Assembly: GCF_003967015.1 (NCBI RefSeq)
Contig: NZ_AP017560.1
Location: forward strand, 1,736,001 to 1,800,000
DNA from: Pseudanabaena sp. ABRG5-3
GTDB taxonomy: Bacteria > Cyanobacteriota > Cyanobacteriia > Pseudanabaenales > Pseudanabaenaceae
Length of the DNA: 64,000 bases
Direction of reading: 5' to 3'
Under the pieces are notes generated by a model, which was not told the DNA's origin, ran no database searches, and was given only the letters and a program-made list of their open reading frames with translations. The number at the start of each line of letters is the position of its first letter. The first letter of the stretch is position 1. Positions 7,597 through 16,702 of this stretch are shown piece by piece. The position numbers and the translations under genes were made by a program.

Positions 7597-8553
7597 GATT
7601 TGAAATCGGCGATTGAGTAAGTTCATACTGGCAGAGATAGTGAGGCTCATTGCAAGGTAAGTTCCCATGATAATTAAAATGACATTGACGGGTCTACCAG
7701 TTTGATTAATTGTTGTTGAGGCAATGCGATAGATGTCGGTATAACCGATCGCGATCGCTAGACTAGAGTTTTTGGCAATGTTTACATATTGACTAGTTAG
7801 TGATGGAATAATCACCCGTAATGCCTGTGGCAAGACGATCTTTCGCATAGTTTGGAAATCGCTTAATCCTAATGCTTTAGCTGCTTCTGACTGTCCCTTG
7901 GGGACTGAGAGAATCCCCCCTCGGACAATTTCGGCAATAAAAGCGCTAGAAAACATGGTCAAGCCTAAGACAAGGGCGCAAAACTCAGAGCTAATAGTCA
8001 TCTTTAGAGCTGCAATTGTTAGTCCATCTTTAGCAAGGGTGGCAAAGCCAAGGGAAATGCGATCGCTAGCTGAGGGAAGTGACAAAAAGATTGCCGAATA
8101 CCAGAAAAATAGTTGTAACAATAATGGTGTGTTGCGGAGGATTTCCACATAAACACGGGCAATTTGTTTGAGTAACCAATTATTCGAGAGGCGAGAAATT
8201 CCTACAGTAATACCAACTATGGTTGCGGAGATAATGCTGACGGAGATTGCCTTTAGTGAGTTAATCAAGCCCACCTGCAAAGCACGGGTATAGCTATCGG
8301 AAGCTTGGTATGGAAAAGGGGTATCGGCAATGTCAAAGGAAGCAGGATCACCAAGAAAGTCAAAACTAATCGCCAGCCCTGAACTTCGCATGTTTCTAGC
8401 TAGGGTATTCCAAGCCAAAATACTGCAAGTGATACCAACTACTAAAAAAATCAATTGAGCGATCGTGCGCCAATTCCAAAATTGATTGAAACGATCTGTG
8501 AGGCTGACGGTGAACTTCCCATTACTAGCGGACATTGCTTGTAGCGCTCCCAA
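7585..8553 (-). CDS. Polar amino-acid ABC transporter permease
   Basis: 322 residues with several membrane segments, the first at about 31-50. The polar amino-acid permease (His/Glu/Gln, HEAT) family pattern is clear: ALQVGLINSLKAISVSII, the ILRNTPLLLQLFFWYSAIFL motif, FIAEIVRGGILSVPKGQSEAAKALGLS (the EAA loop that docks the ATPase) and LPQALRVIIPSLTSQYVN. It resembles NatG/AapQ-type subunits. No binding protein, partner permease or ATPase lies nearby, so it must assemble with subunits encoded elsewhere. The last codons lie in a direct repeat. Confidence 0.9.
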   Translation of the reverse strand: MGALQAMSASNGKFTVSLTDRFNQFWNWRTIAQLIFLVVGITCSILAWNTLARNMRSSGLAISFDFLGDPASFDIADTPFPYQASDSYTRALQVGLINSLKAISVSIISATIVGITVGISRLSNNWLLKQIARVYVEILRNTPLLLQLFFWYSAIFLSLPSASDRISLGFATLAKDGLTIAALKMTISSEFCALVLGLTMFSSAFIAEIVRGGILSVPKGQSEAAKALGLSDFQTMRKIVLPQALRVIIPSLTSQYVNIAKNSSLAIAIGYTDIYRIASTTINQTGRPVNVILIIMGTYLAMSLTISASMNLLNRRFQIVER

Positions 8554-8590
8554 AATGGATTAAAGTTTTTGAGTGATGATGGATGGTAAT

Positions 8591-8705
8591 TATAGCTGTC
8601 TTCACTTGCATTAGGACAAATCACCCCCCAGAAGACGAATGGCGGCGCTTTGCGCCGCCACTCGTCTTCTGGTTTTGCGTCCTAACAAGACTGGCGACAG
8701 CTATA
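8591..8705. repeat. Palindromic element, family B copy 1
   Basis: Perfect 10-bp terminal arms TATAGCTGTC (8591-8600) and GACAGCTATA (8696-8705). Inner arms are TTAGGAC (8611-8617) and GTCCTAA (8679-8685). The central 21-bp stem (8628-8648 / 8652-8672) has one A/G difference and a TTT loop. Related elements with other stem sequences are at 27340, 35632, 45316 and 55329. Confidence 0.8.
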
Positions 8706-8783
8706 GTACTGCCCATCATTACTCTTTAGGATTTTAAGTCTAGTATACTTGGTGCATCAAGGTGAAAAGTATGTTCGGAAATT

Positions 8784-9695
8784 ATGCCCAAGTCATCCAT
8801 CAAAATAGCTGTAGTTGGCGATGTTCATGACCTGTGGCAACCCGTCGAAGATCGTTTAGCATTACATACATTGCAGGTTGACTTAACTCTATTTGTGGGC
8901 GATTTTGGCAATGAGTCCGTAGAAGTTGTGCAGGCGATCGCAAATTTAGATTTGCCAAAGGCAATTATTTTGGGCAATCATGACGCTTGGTATAGTGCCT
9001 CAGATCCTCATAGTAAAAATTCTCAAAAGAAGCAATGTCCCTATGATCGGACTAAAGAAGATCGCGTTCAACAGCAATTAGATATCTTAGGGAAACTCCA
9101 TGTCGGTTACAGTTGGCTTGATTTCCCTGAATTCAATCTCTCGGTAGTTGGTGCGCGACCCTTTAGTTGGGGAAGTTCTAAATGGAAGAAGGAAAATTTT
9201 TATCGTGATCGCTATCAAATCAATAGCTTTGCAGAATCAACTCAAAGGATTACGGAATCTGTCAGTAATACTAAGCATGACACCGTGATCTTTTTAGGTC
9301 ATAATGGACCCTCTGGACTGGGTAAGGAAGAATATTCAATCTGTGGTAAGGATTGGAAACCCATTGGCGGCGACTATGGCGATCCTGATTTTGCGGAGGC
9401 AATTACTAAAACCTATCAAATGGGTAAATCAGTTCCCTTTGCTACCTTTGGACATATGCACCATCATTTACGACTAAATAAAAATCGCAAACGTGAGGCG
9501 ATCGCTACTAACGATATCGGCACAATTTTCCTAAATTCAGCCTTGACTCCCAGAATTGTCCAAACCAATGATGGATATTATCGGAACTTCTCGATTGTCA
9601 CCTTAGAATCTGGACGAGTTAGCCAAATATCAATTGTCTGGCTTGATGCTCTCTTTAAAGTAATTAGCGAAGATATTCTATTTATCGCAAAGTAA
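8784..9695 (+). CDS. TIGR04168-type calcineurin-like phosphoesterase
   Basis: 303 residues. The metallophosphoesterase metal-binding motifs are in order: GDVHD (12-16), FVGDFGNE, LGNHDAW, a GHNGPSGLG segment and FGHMHHH. The combination, with a WGSSKWKKENFYRDRYQI stretch between motifs, matches the cyanobacterial/plant TIGR04168 family. The substrate is unknown to me. It probably hydrolyses a phosphoester with a dinuclear metal centre in the cytoplasm, since no signal peptide is seen. It is flanked by the family B repeat upstream and a bidirectional terminator downstream. Confidence 0.85.
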   Translation: MPKSSIKIAVVGDVHDLWQPVEDRLALHTLQVDLTLFVGDFGNESVEVVQAIANLDLPKAIILGNHDAWYSASDPHSKNSQKKQCPYDRTKEDRVQQQLDILGKLHVGYSWLDFPEFNLSVVGARPFSWGSSKWKKENFYRDRYQINSFAESTQRITESVSNTKHDTVIFLGHNGPSGLGKEEYSICGKDWKPIGGDYGDPDFAEAITKTYQMGKSVPFATFGHMHHHLRLNKNRKREAIATNDIGTIFLNSALTPRIVQTNDGYYRNFSIVTLESGRVSQISIVWLDALFKVISEDILFIAK

Positions 9696-9702
9696 TAATA
9701 AT

Positions 9703-9733
9703 AAAGAGTGGGGCGATTTGCGCCCCACTCTTT
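9703..9733. terminator. Bidirectional terminator
   Basis: Arms AAAGAGTGGGGCG (9703-9715) and CGCCCCACTCTTT (9721-9733) with a 5-nt loop. A and T tracts on either side serve both convergent genes. Confidence 0.8.
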
Positions 9734-9744
9734 TGGTTTAAGCA

Positions 9745-10803
9745 TTAAGGATAAATTACAGGCATATCCTGTACATACTTACCATCACATTCAAATTTTG
9801 CGCGGAATTCCTGTAAAACCATGCGATCGCCTTCTAGCTTATAAATCGCCGACGAGCCGCAATCCCCAACACCACGGAACTTAGTGAAATTGGTGAGAGT
9901 TTGTGATCGCACATTTACTCTAGGTGTGCCAGCGATTGAGCGATCAGTAGTACGTTTAGGCTTTACACCCTCCTTCGCTTCTTGGAAACTATCAAACTCT
10001 AAGGGAATTGCACGGGGTTTAGGAGCATCATCAATCCAGAGGACATATTCAAATGCACCTTGATAAGCCGCTAGAAAGCACTGAATTTGTACTAGATACT
10101 TCTTGTCAGAGATCTGGAAAGCTTTAGAACCCATACCTTTTTTTTCATCCTCAGCACGGAAATTATCTTTGCAAACTCCCAAACTTTCACGATTATCAAG
10201 AACATATTGCAGAGGCTCAACTTTAGAAGCATTAGCAGTCGTATTAGAGCTACCATTTCGAGACAAATATCGCAACAACTGCTCCTCACTCAACTTGCCA
10301 TTTGGGAAGGTTACACGCAAGACAGGCTCAGGATTTTGGGTTGTTGGCGCTTCGAGTGTATACAAATATCCGTCATTCTTAAATTCGATTGATCCAGATT
10401 TTTGAGGATTGTAATTCATTGCCTCCATATCGAGACCACCACTACCATCTTTGTTGCGACTGATGTAATAGCGGGGACGATCTGGTGCGCTAACATCCGC
10501 ACAAATATAAACTCGATAATTAGAAGTTTCACCATAGGCATAAGTAACCTTTGACTTACCACAGGTACTATTATCGTCAAGCTCTTTGATATCACCAACA
10601 GCGATCGCTTTTACAGCAGCATTTTTAGGCTCAGCAGTTGCTTTGGGCGATTCTGAAGTGGAAGTAGTGGGTGATGTGACGGCTTTTGTGGTCGTAGTAC
10701 TTGTGATCGGTGATGGCGATGAACTAGTCGCATCGGGATTAGCACATCCTAGAAATGTCAAACTTACCATCACAGCCATTAAACTGATTCGATTTGGCAA
10801 CAT
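9745..10803 (-). CDS. Putative lipoprotein of unknown function
   Basis: 352 residues. A hydrophobic N-terminus (ISLMAVMVSLTFLGC) ends in a lipobox-like FLGC at C20. A Ser/Thr/Pro-rich low-complexity linker follows (about 26-60). The remainder is a soluble domain with SRNKDGSGG and LSRNGSS segments and several paired cysteines (C81, C101, C212, C242 region), fitting an exported protein. No domain recognised. It is probably anchored to the cell envelope. Confidence 0.7.
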   Translation of the reverse strand: MLPNRISLMAVMVSLTFLGCANPDATSSSPSPITSTTTTKAVTSPTTSTSESPKATAEPKNAAVKAIAVGDIKELDDNSTCGKSKVTYAYGETSNYRVYICADVSAPDRPRYYISRNKDGSGGLDMEAMNYNPQKSGSIEFKNDGYLYTLEAPTTQNPEPVLRVTFPNGKLSEEQLLRYLSRNGSSNTTANASKVEPLQYVLDNRESLGVCKDNFRAEDEKKGMGSKAFQISDKKYLVQIQCFLAAYQGAFEYVLWIDDAPKPRAIPLEFDSFQEAKEGVKPKRTTDRSIAGTPRVNVRSQTLTNFTKFRGVGDCGSSAIYKLEGDRMVLQEFRAKFECDGKYVQDMPVIYP

Positions 10804-10921
10804 GCGTCCTGCTCCTTATGTCTTATGCTTCACTAAATAATAAATAGCCAAGCAAATATTCTTTAGATATTGTCTATGAATTATTCAATAATTGACATTT
10901 ATCTGAGGAAATAAGTTCCTA

Positions 10922-11018
10922 TAACGTCAGTTCGACGAATGCGAAAAGCATTAAGAATTGCCAAGCGATTCTTAATGCTTTTCGCCATTTGCGCCATGTG
11001 AAGCACGCCGCAAATGGC
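10922..11018. repeat. Hairpin pair with a shared 18-bp terminal sequence
   Basis: TAACGTCAGTTCGACGAA (10922-10939) is the exact inverse of 5992-6009. It is followed by a perfect 18-bp stem (10941-10958 / 10968-10985) and a 10-bp stem (10984-10993 / 11009-11018). Confidence 0.65.
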
Positions 11019-11068
11019 TATGTTTCTATAGCGTTTTCTAGTTTTATGATTACTTACTTCCATACCAA

Positions 11069-11107
11069 AACCCAGAAGAGAGTTGCGCCGCAACTCTCTT
11101 CTGGGTT
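11069..11107. repeat. Palindrome resembling the family B stem
   Basis: A 19-bp perfect stem with a single-base loop (11069-11087 / 11089-11107). The stem words (AACCCAGAAGAGAGTTGCG) are close to those of the copies at 27373 and 35658, but the family B terminal arms are missing. Confidence 0.6.
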
Positions 11108-11203
11108 CTTATTTGACTGTAGCTTGAGATTGGAATGACAAACAAGAAAGAGTTTTCCTATTGGAATGTAAAGATAATTTAGGATAAGTAGTTGAGCATA
11201 ATT

Positions 11204-11249
11204 AAAACCCAAAAACTTGTGGCGCACGCGCCACAAGTTTTTGGGTTTT
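11204..11249. repeat. 22-bp-stem palindrome
   Basis: Arms at 11204-11225 and 11228-11249 are exact complements around an AC centre. The centre GGCGCACGCGCC links it to the GCGCACGC-type palindromes at 20723 and 43886. It lies in the 836-bp gap before pstS, which otherwise shows no gene. Confidence 0.65.
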
Positions 11250-11440
11250 ATATGTAATTGTACTCAGTTACTTAGGTTATGCGATCGCGTAACCCATACT
11301 TGCTATTGGCTATTTATTTGGATGCACTTGAGTTTTAATACCCATCTTGCTAATTATGCTGAGTTGACTAGCTTTTTCTATAATTTTTCTTAGTAAAGCG
11401 ATCGGCAAAAACATGCGGGTTCAACAAAAAATCGGTCTCT

Positions 11441-11476
11441 TATTTTCCTGCATGACTTTAGGTATGCAGGAAAATA
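11441..11476. promoter_or_regulatory. 13-bp-stem hairpin upstream of pstS
   Basis: TATTTTCCTGCAT (11441-11453) and ATGCAGGAAAATA (11464-11476) pair perfectly over a 10-nt loop, about 165 bp before the pstS ATG. A further near-palindrome, TTGACA-C-AAAATATTTT-TGTCAA, sits at 11496-11518. Either could be an operator or a leader structure. Confidence 0.4.
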
Positions 11477-11525
11477 TACTTAAAGTTTCCAAGTCTTGAC
11501 ACAAAATATTTTTGTCAATCCAAAT

Positions 11526-11554
11526 TTAACTGCACCTTTAACAGTTCTTAACCT
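11526..11554 (+). promoter_or_regulatory. Possible degenerate Pho box
   Basis: TTAAC occurs at 11526, 11538 and 11548, roughly helically spaced (12 and 10 bp); the last is the consensus half-site CTTAACCT (11547-11554). Cyanobacterial PhoB (SphR) sites are direct repeats of this octamer with 3-bp spacers. The fit is imperfect, but it lies about 86 bp before pstS, the expected target. Confidence 0.4.
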
Positions 11555-11639
11555 TGGGTTGGCGGAAGCAGTTTAGTATCAATCTTGTGTAGTTTAAACG
11601 CTTAGTCAACCGTAACAGATTCAATCCCAACCAGATTTT

Positions 11640-12734
11640 ATGATGTCTAAAAAGAATATCAATCGTAGTGTTTTAACGTTTGTAGCAGGTGTTACATTAG
11701 CCACAACACTAGCATCCTGTAGCGGCGGCAACGACACCAAACCAAATGCAACCACTGCATCTAGCCCCGCAGCAACACAAACAACGGCGGCAAAAGATCC
11801 CGCAGCCGAAACATCTAAACTATCTGGCAACATCACTGTTGATGGTTCTAGCACAGTTGCCCCAATCAGCAAAGCTGTTGCTGAAGACTTTGCAAAATCA
11901 AATCCTGGTGTAAAAGTTCCTGTTGGTACAAGTGGCACTGGCGGAGGCTTTAAGAAGTTCTGTGCTGGTGATACTGACATCTCAAATGCATCACGTCCAA
12001 TCAAAGACAAAGAAGCTGAGAATTGCAAAAAAGCAGGTGTTGAGTTTATTGAATTACCTGTTGCAGTTGACGGTTTAACTGTAGTTGTTAACAAAGAAAA
12101 CACTTGGGCAAAGTGCTTGACGACCGCAGAACTCAAAACAATCTGGAGTCCTGAGTCAGAAGGTAAAGTCACAAGCTGGAATCAAGTTCGTCCTGACTTT
12201 CCTAATGAGCCTCTAGCTTTATTTGGTGCTGGTGCAGACTCTGGTACTTTTGACTACTTCACCGAAGCCATCAATAAAAAAGAGAAAGTCATTCGTAAAG
12301 ACTATCAACCTAGTGAAGATGACAACATCATCGTTAAGGGTGTTCAAGGTGGTAAAGGCGCAATGGGCTTCTTTGGTGTAGCCTATTTTGAAGAAAATGC
12401 CAAATCTTTGAATGCGGTTGAAGTTGATGGTGGCAAGGGCTGTGTTTCTCCTAGTATTGAAAATATCAATACTGGCAAATATTCTCCCTTGTCTCGACCT
12501 CTGTTTATTTATGTAAACAAGAAATCTCTAGCACGTCCTGAAGTTAAGGCTTTTGTTGATTTCTATCTTGCTAAAGATGAGAAATTGGTCAAGGAAGTCG
12601 GTTATGTTCCTCTTCCTGGTGATGCACTTGCCAAAGTCAAGGAGCGTCTCAAGTCTCAAACTGTGGGTACAACTTTTATGGGCGCTCCTACAGGCGTACC
12701 TATTGTTGAATTGATGTCCAAAGACTTGAAATAG
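11640..12734 (+). CDS. pstS: Phosphate ABC transporter substrate-binding protein
   Basis: 364 residues from ATG 11640 (a second in-frame ATG follows at once). The signal peptide ends in the lipobox LASC at C27, then a Thr/Ala-rich linker. The binding-protein core shows the phosphate-binding loops VDGSSTVAP, GTSGTGGGFKKFC, DISNASRPI and GADSGTFDYF. This is the SphX/PstS type of cyanobacteria. It delivers phosphate to the PstCAB pump encoded next. A stem-loop after the gene probably raises its transcript over the downstream permease genes. The possible Pho box upstream would make it phosphate-starvation induced. Confidence 0.94.
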   Translation: MMSKKNINRSVLTFVAGVTLATTLASCSGGNDTKPNATTASSPAATQTTAAKDPAAETSKLSGNITVDGSSTVAPISKAVAEDFAKSNPGVKVPVGTSGTGGGFKKFCAGDTDISNASRPIKDKEAENCKKAGVEFIELPVAVDGLTVVVNKENTWAKCLTTAELKTIWSPESEGKVTSWNQVRPDFPNEPLALFGAGADSGTFDYFTEAINKKEKVIRKDYQPSEDDNIIVKGVQGGKGAMGFFGVAYFEENAKSLNAVEVDGGKGCVSPSIENINTGKYSPLSRPLFIYVNKKSLARPEVKAFVDFYLAKDEKLVKEVGYVPLPGDALAKVKERLKSQTVGTTFMGAPTGVPIVELMSKDLK

Positions 12735-12746
12735 TCGGAATTTGAG

Positions 12747-12787
12747 ATAAGCCTTCCCCATGTTATTGGTGGGGGGCTTATTTTTTT
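12747..12787 (+). terminator. Stem-loop between pstS and pstC
   Basis: A GC-rich stem (AAGCC..CCCCA against TGG.GGGGGGCTTA) is followed by seven T residues, 13 bp after the pstS stop. It is likely a partial terminator that keeps binding-protein expression higher than that of the membrane genes. Confidence 0.75.
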
Positions 12788-12811
12788 GATTTACTTGATT
12801 GGAAAATTTTA

Positions 12812-13774
12812 ATGTCAAGTCCCTTGAATAATTCTGAACCAGATTCACTCGATCTCTATCAACGCCGTGATCGCAATATCCGCGAAAGTATGATCGGCTA
12901 TGTGTTGCTTTTTTGTACTTTCCTTTCTGTGCTGACAACCATTGCGATTGTTTATGTACTTGCCTCTGAAACCATTAGCTTTTTTGGCAAGGCTAGCATT
13001 GGTGAGTTTTTATTTGGTAAAACCTTAGAGAATGGTAGCTATAGCTGTAGCTGGACACCACAATTTGCTGAGAAAAGTTTTTGTGTATGGCCAACTGTTA
13101 ACGGCACATTGATGGTAGCGCTAATTGCCATGTTGGTAGCAACACCTTTAGGACTTGCTACGGCTATTTATCTATCAGAATATGCTTCCCCAAGGTTAGG
13201 TAAATTCCTTCGCCCAATTATTGAGCTGTTAGCAGGTGTCCCAACTGTTGTATATGGATACTTTGCGCTTACCTTTATTACCCCACTCCTCAGCAAAATT
13301 CTTCCTGGGGTGCAGGGCTTTAATGCCCTCAGTGCAGGTTTGATTATGGGGGTCATGATTATCCCTACGATCGCCTCAATTAGTACAGATGCAATGATTG
13401 CCGTACCCAGCTCGCTGCGTGAGGCAGCCTATGGAATTGGTTCCACGAAAAAAGAAGTTTCTACTAAGGTCGTGCTTCCAGCCGCATTGTCTGGCATTTG
13501 TGCTGCCATTATTTTAGGAATATCTCGTGCTGTCGGTGAGACAATGATTGTGGCGATCGCCGCAGGGCAACGTCCTATTCTGACCCTTGATCCGAGACAA
13601 ACCGTTGGTACGATGACCGCCTATATCGCGCAGGTTGCCAAAGGTGATTCGCGGGTTGGCAGCGTTGAATATGAAGCCCTATTTGCTGTGGGCATGACAC
13701 TCTTTTTGATCACGCTTCTTCTCAACATTATCAGTAAGCAAATTAGCAAACGTTTCCAAGAAACCTATGAGTAA
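12812..13774 (+). CDS. pstC: Phosphate ABC transporter permease PstC
   Basis: 320 residues with about six membrane segments; the first spans ~30-53. PstC features are the [16 protein letters not shown] helix-loop, [15 protein letters not shown], and the ATPase-docking loop [22 protein letters not shown] followed by [24 protein letters not shown]. It forms the phosphate channel with PstA. Its 3' end overlaps the pstA start by 8 bp. Confidence 0.95.
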   Translation: MSSPLNNSEPDSLDLYQRRDRNIRESMIGYVLLFCTFLSVLTTIAIVYVLASETISFFGKASIGEFLFGKTLENGSYSCSWTPQFAEKSFCVWPTVNGTLMVALIAMLVATPLGLATAIYLSEYASPRLGKFLRPIIELLAGVPTVVYGYFALTFITPLLSKILPGVQGFNALSAGLIMGVMIIPTIASISTDAMIAVPSSLREAAYGIGSTKKEVSTKVVLPAALSGICAAIILGISRAVGETMIVAIAAGQRPILTLDPRQTVGTMTAYIAQVAKGDSRVGSVEYEALFAVGMTLFLITLLLNIISKQISKRFQETYE

Positions 13775-14750
13775 AGGGTTTGATACATTCGATCCATTAG
13801 AAGATGCGATCGACGGACAATCTAGCGAGTCAAAATTTGAACCAAAACTAGCATCAAGGCAGTTATGGGGAAAAGTATTTGCAGCTTTTTGTATTTTTGC
13901 GACATCCCTTGGCTTGATCGTTTTGGCTTTCCTGCTTTACAAGGTGATTAGTGATGGTTCTAGTCGCTTGAACTGGGAGCTATTTAACTTATATCCATCA
14001 CGCCGTCCTCTAGACTCTGGATATAGAGCAGCAATTCTTGGATCGATTTGGATGTTGCTCTATGTGTTGCTCTTAGTAATTCCTTTGGGAGTTTGCTCCG
14101 CAATTTACTTAGAAGAATATGCTAAGAAAAACTGGTTTACGGAGATCATTGAGCTAAATATTTACAACTTAGCTGGTATTCCGTCGATTATTTATGGACT
14201 ATTGGGCTTAGGACTATTTGTGCGTGGTATGTACAGTGGCAGAGCCGTCTTAGTGACAGGGATTTTAACAATTACTTTACTGATTTTACCGCCAGTAATT
14301 GTGATTTCCAGAGAGGCAATCCGTGCTGTTCCCCAATCAATCAGGCAGGCTTCCTATGGAGTTGGCGCAACTAAGTGGCAAACGATCCGCCATCATGTTT
14401 TACCTTCGGCATTACCAGGGATTTTGACAGCGGTAATTATCTCTACCTCTAGAGGGATTGGTGAAACTGCGCCGATAGTTGTACTTGGTGCAGGTACGGT
14501 TCTCTTCGATCCTAAAGCTTCTCCTATTAATTTTGGGGCTTTATTCAGTGGTAAGATAGGAGATGTATTTACTGATACATTATGGTCAAACGATAACTTC
14601 TTTTCAGTACTGCCTTACCAAATCTATGAATGGGTTGGCGATCCTAAGGCAGACTTTCAGGTACTAGCTTCGGCGGGTATCGTTGTGCTTTTGCTATTAG
14701 TTTTAGGTATGAACTTGGTTGCGATCTTTCTACGCAGTCGGACAAGGTAA
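13767..14750 (+). CDS. pstA: Phosphate ABC transporter permease PstA
   Basis: 327 residues. After a ~38-residue cytoplasmic N-terminus come about six membrane segments. PstA motifs: [35 protein letters not shown], and the docking loop [23 protein letters not shown] followed by [26 protein letters not shown]. Translationally coupled to pstC through the 8-bp overlap. A 114-bp gap with a small hairpin separates it from pstB. Confidence 0.95.
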   Translation: MSKGFDTFDPLEDAIDGQSSESKFEPKLASRQLWGKVFAAFCIFATSLGLIVLAFLLYKVISDGSSRLNWELFNLYPSRRPLDSGYRAAILGSIWMLLYVLLLVIPLGVCSAIYLEEYAKKNWFTEIIELNIYNLAGIPSIIYGLLGLGLFVRGMYSGRAVLVTGILTITLLILPPVIVISREAIRAVPQSIRQASYGVGATKWQTIRHHVLPSALPGILTAVIISTSRGIGETAPIVVLGAGTVLFDPKASPINFGALFSGKIGDVFTDTLWSNDNFFSVLPYQIYEWVGDPKADFQVLASAGIVVLLLLVLGMNLVAIFLRSRTR

Positions 14751-14768
14751 TTCAGATTATGGGGCGTT

Positions 14769-14801
14769 AGTTTGAAATTTGCCATAGGTAGATTTCAAAC
14801 T
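14769..14801. terminator. Weak hairpin between pstA and pstB
   Basis: Arms AGTTTGAAAT (14769-14778) and ATTTCAAACT (14792-14801) with a 13-nt loop containing TTTGCCATAGGTAG. It resembles the hairpin after ycf46 (47964-47996). There is no T-tract, so it may be a processing site rather than a terminator. Confidence 0.4.
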
Positions 14802-14864
14802 CAAAAATCAGCATTACCCAGAATATTGGACGAGAGATAAATCTAACGAATTTGGTTTTTTACA

Positions 14865-15680
14865 ATGAACTTAAGTAATAGCATTTCTGACAATCAGGCA
14901 GTTTTAAAAGTCGAAGATGTTAATGTTTTTTATAGCTCTAACTCACCCGCAGTTGCAGGTGTTAACTTAGAGATTTTTAAAAATCAAATTACAGCATTTA
15001 TTGGACCTTCAGGATGTGGAAAAAGCACAATTCTGAGATGCTTTAATCGTCTAAACGATCTGATTGAAGGGGCAAAAGTTAGAGGGAAAATTACCTTTAA
15101 TGGGCACAATCTTTATGATCCTAAAATCGACCCCGTTGCGGTGCGTCGTCATATTGGGATGGTGTTTCAGCGTCCTAATCCTTTCCCAAAATCAATTTAC
15201 GAAAATATTGCCTTTGGTCCCAGAATCAATGGATTTAAGGGTTCTAAAACTGATATGGATGACTTAGTTGAGAAGTCATTGCGCTCAGCCGCTATTTGGG
15301 ATGAAGTTAAAGACAAGCTCAAGGAAAGTGGTTTAGCGCTTTCTGGTGGTCAACAGCAACGTTTATGTATTGCTAGAGCGATCGCTGTCGAACCACAGGT
15401 GATCTTGATGGATGAGCCTTGCTCGGCACTTGACCCGATTTCCACTTTGCGGATCGAAGAATTGATGCAGGAACTCAAGCAAAAGTTTACGCTGGTGATT
15501 GTGACTCACAATATGCAGCAAGCATCGCGATCGGCAGATATGACTGCGTTCTTTAACACAGAAATTAATGAACATGGTAAGCGCACGGGCAAGCTAGTGG
15601 AAATGGATCGCACTTCTGTAATTTTTAGCAGTCCCAAGCAAGTCGCTACCGAAGAGTACATTAGCGGTAGATTTGGTTAA
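14865..15680 (+). CDS. pstB: Phosphate ABC transporter ATP-binding protein
   Basis: 271 residues. Walker [10 protein letters not shown], a Q-loop region with the Pst-specific [23 protein letters not shown], the ABC signature LSGGQQQRL, Walker [14 protein letters not shown] and the switch histidine in [12 protein letters not shown]. The RPNPFPxSI stretch is diagnostic for PstB. It powers phosphate import with PstC and PstA. No phoU is adjacent. Confidence 0.96.
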   Translation: MNLSNSISDNQAVLKVEDVNVFYSSNSPAVAGVNLEIFKNQITAFIGPSGCGKSTILRCFNRLNDLIEGAKVRGKITFNGHNLYDPKIDPVAVRRHIGMVFQRPNPFPKSIYENIAFGPRINGFKGSKTDMDDLVEKSLRSAAIWDEVKDKLKESGLALSGGQQQRLCIARAIAVEPQVILMDEPCSALDPISTLRIEELMQELKQKFTLVIVTHNMQQASRSADMTAFFNTEINEHGKRTGKLVEMDRTSVIFSSPKQVATEEYISGRFG

Positions 15681-15695
15681 GATTCTGCAATTTGA

Positions 15696-15752
15696 TAAGG
15701 AGACAATTTTTTGTGGTGTAGCAAAGCCACACCATAAAAAATTGTCTCCTTA
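15696..15752. repeat. 24-bp-stem palindrome after pstB
   Basis: Arms at 15696-15719 and 15729-15752 pair with a single G/A difference. It begins 16 bp after the pstB stop and may end the pst transcript. Confidence 0.65.
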
Positions 15753-15759
15753 CTTAAAT

Positions 15760-15790
15760 AAAGAAAAGGACGCTTTGCGTCCTTTTCTTT
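15760..15790 (+). terminator. Intrinsic terminator
   Basis: Perfect 14-bp stem AAAGAAAAGGACGC / GCGTCCTTTTCTTT with a TTT loop, followed by further T residues. Confidence 0.8.
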
Positions 15791-15868
15791 TTGGCTTTTT
15801 TAGGAAATGTTTCTGAAAAAATGTTAGTTTTTTGTAGAGCTATCTTTCTTAAGCAGAAATAAATACCA

Positions 15869-16702
15869 ATGGAGCCAGTTAGATCTCTGACCAAAAATAG
15901 TAGCAATGTGGTTACACCTTTGCTAGAACTGCGTGAAATCCATAAATCCTTTGGGGATAACGCTGTACTGAATGGTGTTGATCTAACTGTCCATTCTGGA
16001 GAGGCGATCGCCATTATTGGTCCCTCTGGTACAGGTAAATCAACGATTTTGCGGGTGATTTGTGGATTGTTGGCTGCCGATGCTGGCGAAGTTTATATCA
16101 ATGGCAACCTTGTTGAGTCTGAAGAAGATATTCAAGAAGGTAACTATGGTCTCAACATTGGTATGGTATTTCAGAATGCAGCGTTATTTGACTCGCTGAC
16201 GGTGGCTGAAAATGTAGGTTTTTCCTTATTTGAACATTCACGATTATCCCGCCGTGAAATTTATCGACTGGTTGAACAAAAATTAGCTTTGGTGGGATTA
16301 GAAAATATTAGCGATCGCTATCCGAGCCAACTATCGGGAGGGATGCGAAAACGGGTGAGTTTTGCCCGTGCGATTATGGACGATCCCACGGCAAAGAATC
16401 AAGCGAAAAAAGTACTGCTCTACGATGAACCGACCGCAGGACTTGATCCTGTCGCTTCGACGATTATCGAAGACTTGATGCGATCGCTGAGGGAGCAGCA
16501 GGTTTGTGATAGTTACATCGTGGTGACGCATCAAGACAGCACGATCCGTCGTACTGCCGATCGCTTGATGGTTTTGTATCGCGGATCGGTGCGCTATGCA
16601 GGAAACGTGAGTACAATTGATACGACAGACAATCCGTATGTCAGGCAATTTTTTAGTGGCAGTACTGAAGGTCCAATTCAACTTTTGACAAAGGAGGTAT
16701 GA
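15869..16702 (+). CDS. MlaF/TGD3-type ABC transporter ATP-binding protein
   Basis: 277 residues. Walker A GPSGTGKST, Q-loop GMVFQNAALFDSLTVAENVGF, signature LSGGMRKRVSFARAI, Walker B VLLYDEPTAGLDP and H-loop VVTHQD. NAALFDSLTVxENV and LSGGMRKRV are typical of the Mla/TGD lipid-transport ATPases. It is coupled to the next gene (MlaD-type) by overlapping stop and start codons. Likely function: energising lipid movement between inner and outer membranes. The permease (MlaE type) is not in this window. Confidence 0.92.
   Translation: MEPVRSLTKNSSNVVTPLLELREIHKSFGDNAVLNGVDLTVHSGEAIAIIGPSGTGKSTILRVICGLLAADAGEVYINGNLVESEEDIQEGNYGLNIGMVFQNAALFDSLTVAENVGFSLFEHSRLSRREIYRLVEQKLALVGLENISDRYPSQLSGGMRKRVSFARAIMDDPTAKNQAKKVLLYDEPTAGLDPVASTIIEDLMRSLREQQVCDSYIVVTHQDSTIRRTADRLMVLYRGSVRYAGNVSTIDTTDNPYVRQFFSGSTEGPIQLLTKEV

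Noticed and set aside
10899-11236. Two overlapping minus frames of about 60 codons before pstS
   Set aside because: They lie wholly in palindromes; codons arise from repeat arms.
11621-12172. Long minus-strand frame of 183 codons over pstS
   Set aside because: It is antisense to a clear pstS gene; Ser/Val/Leu-rich with no start context or domain.
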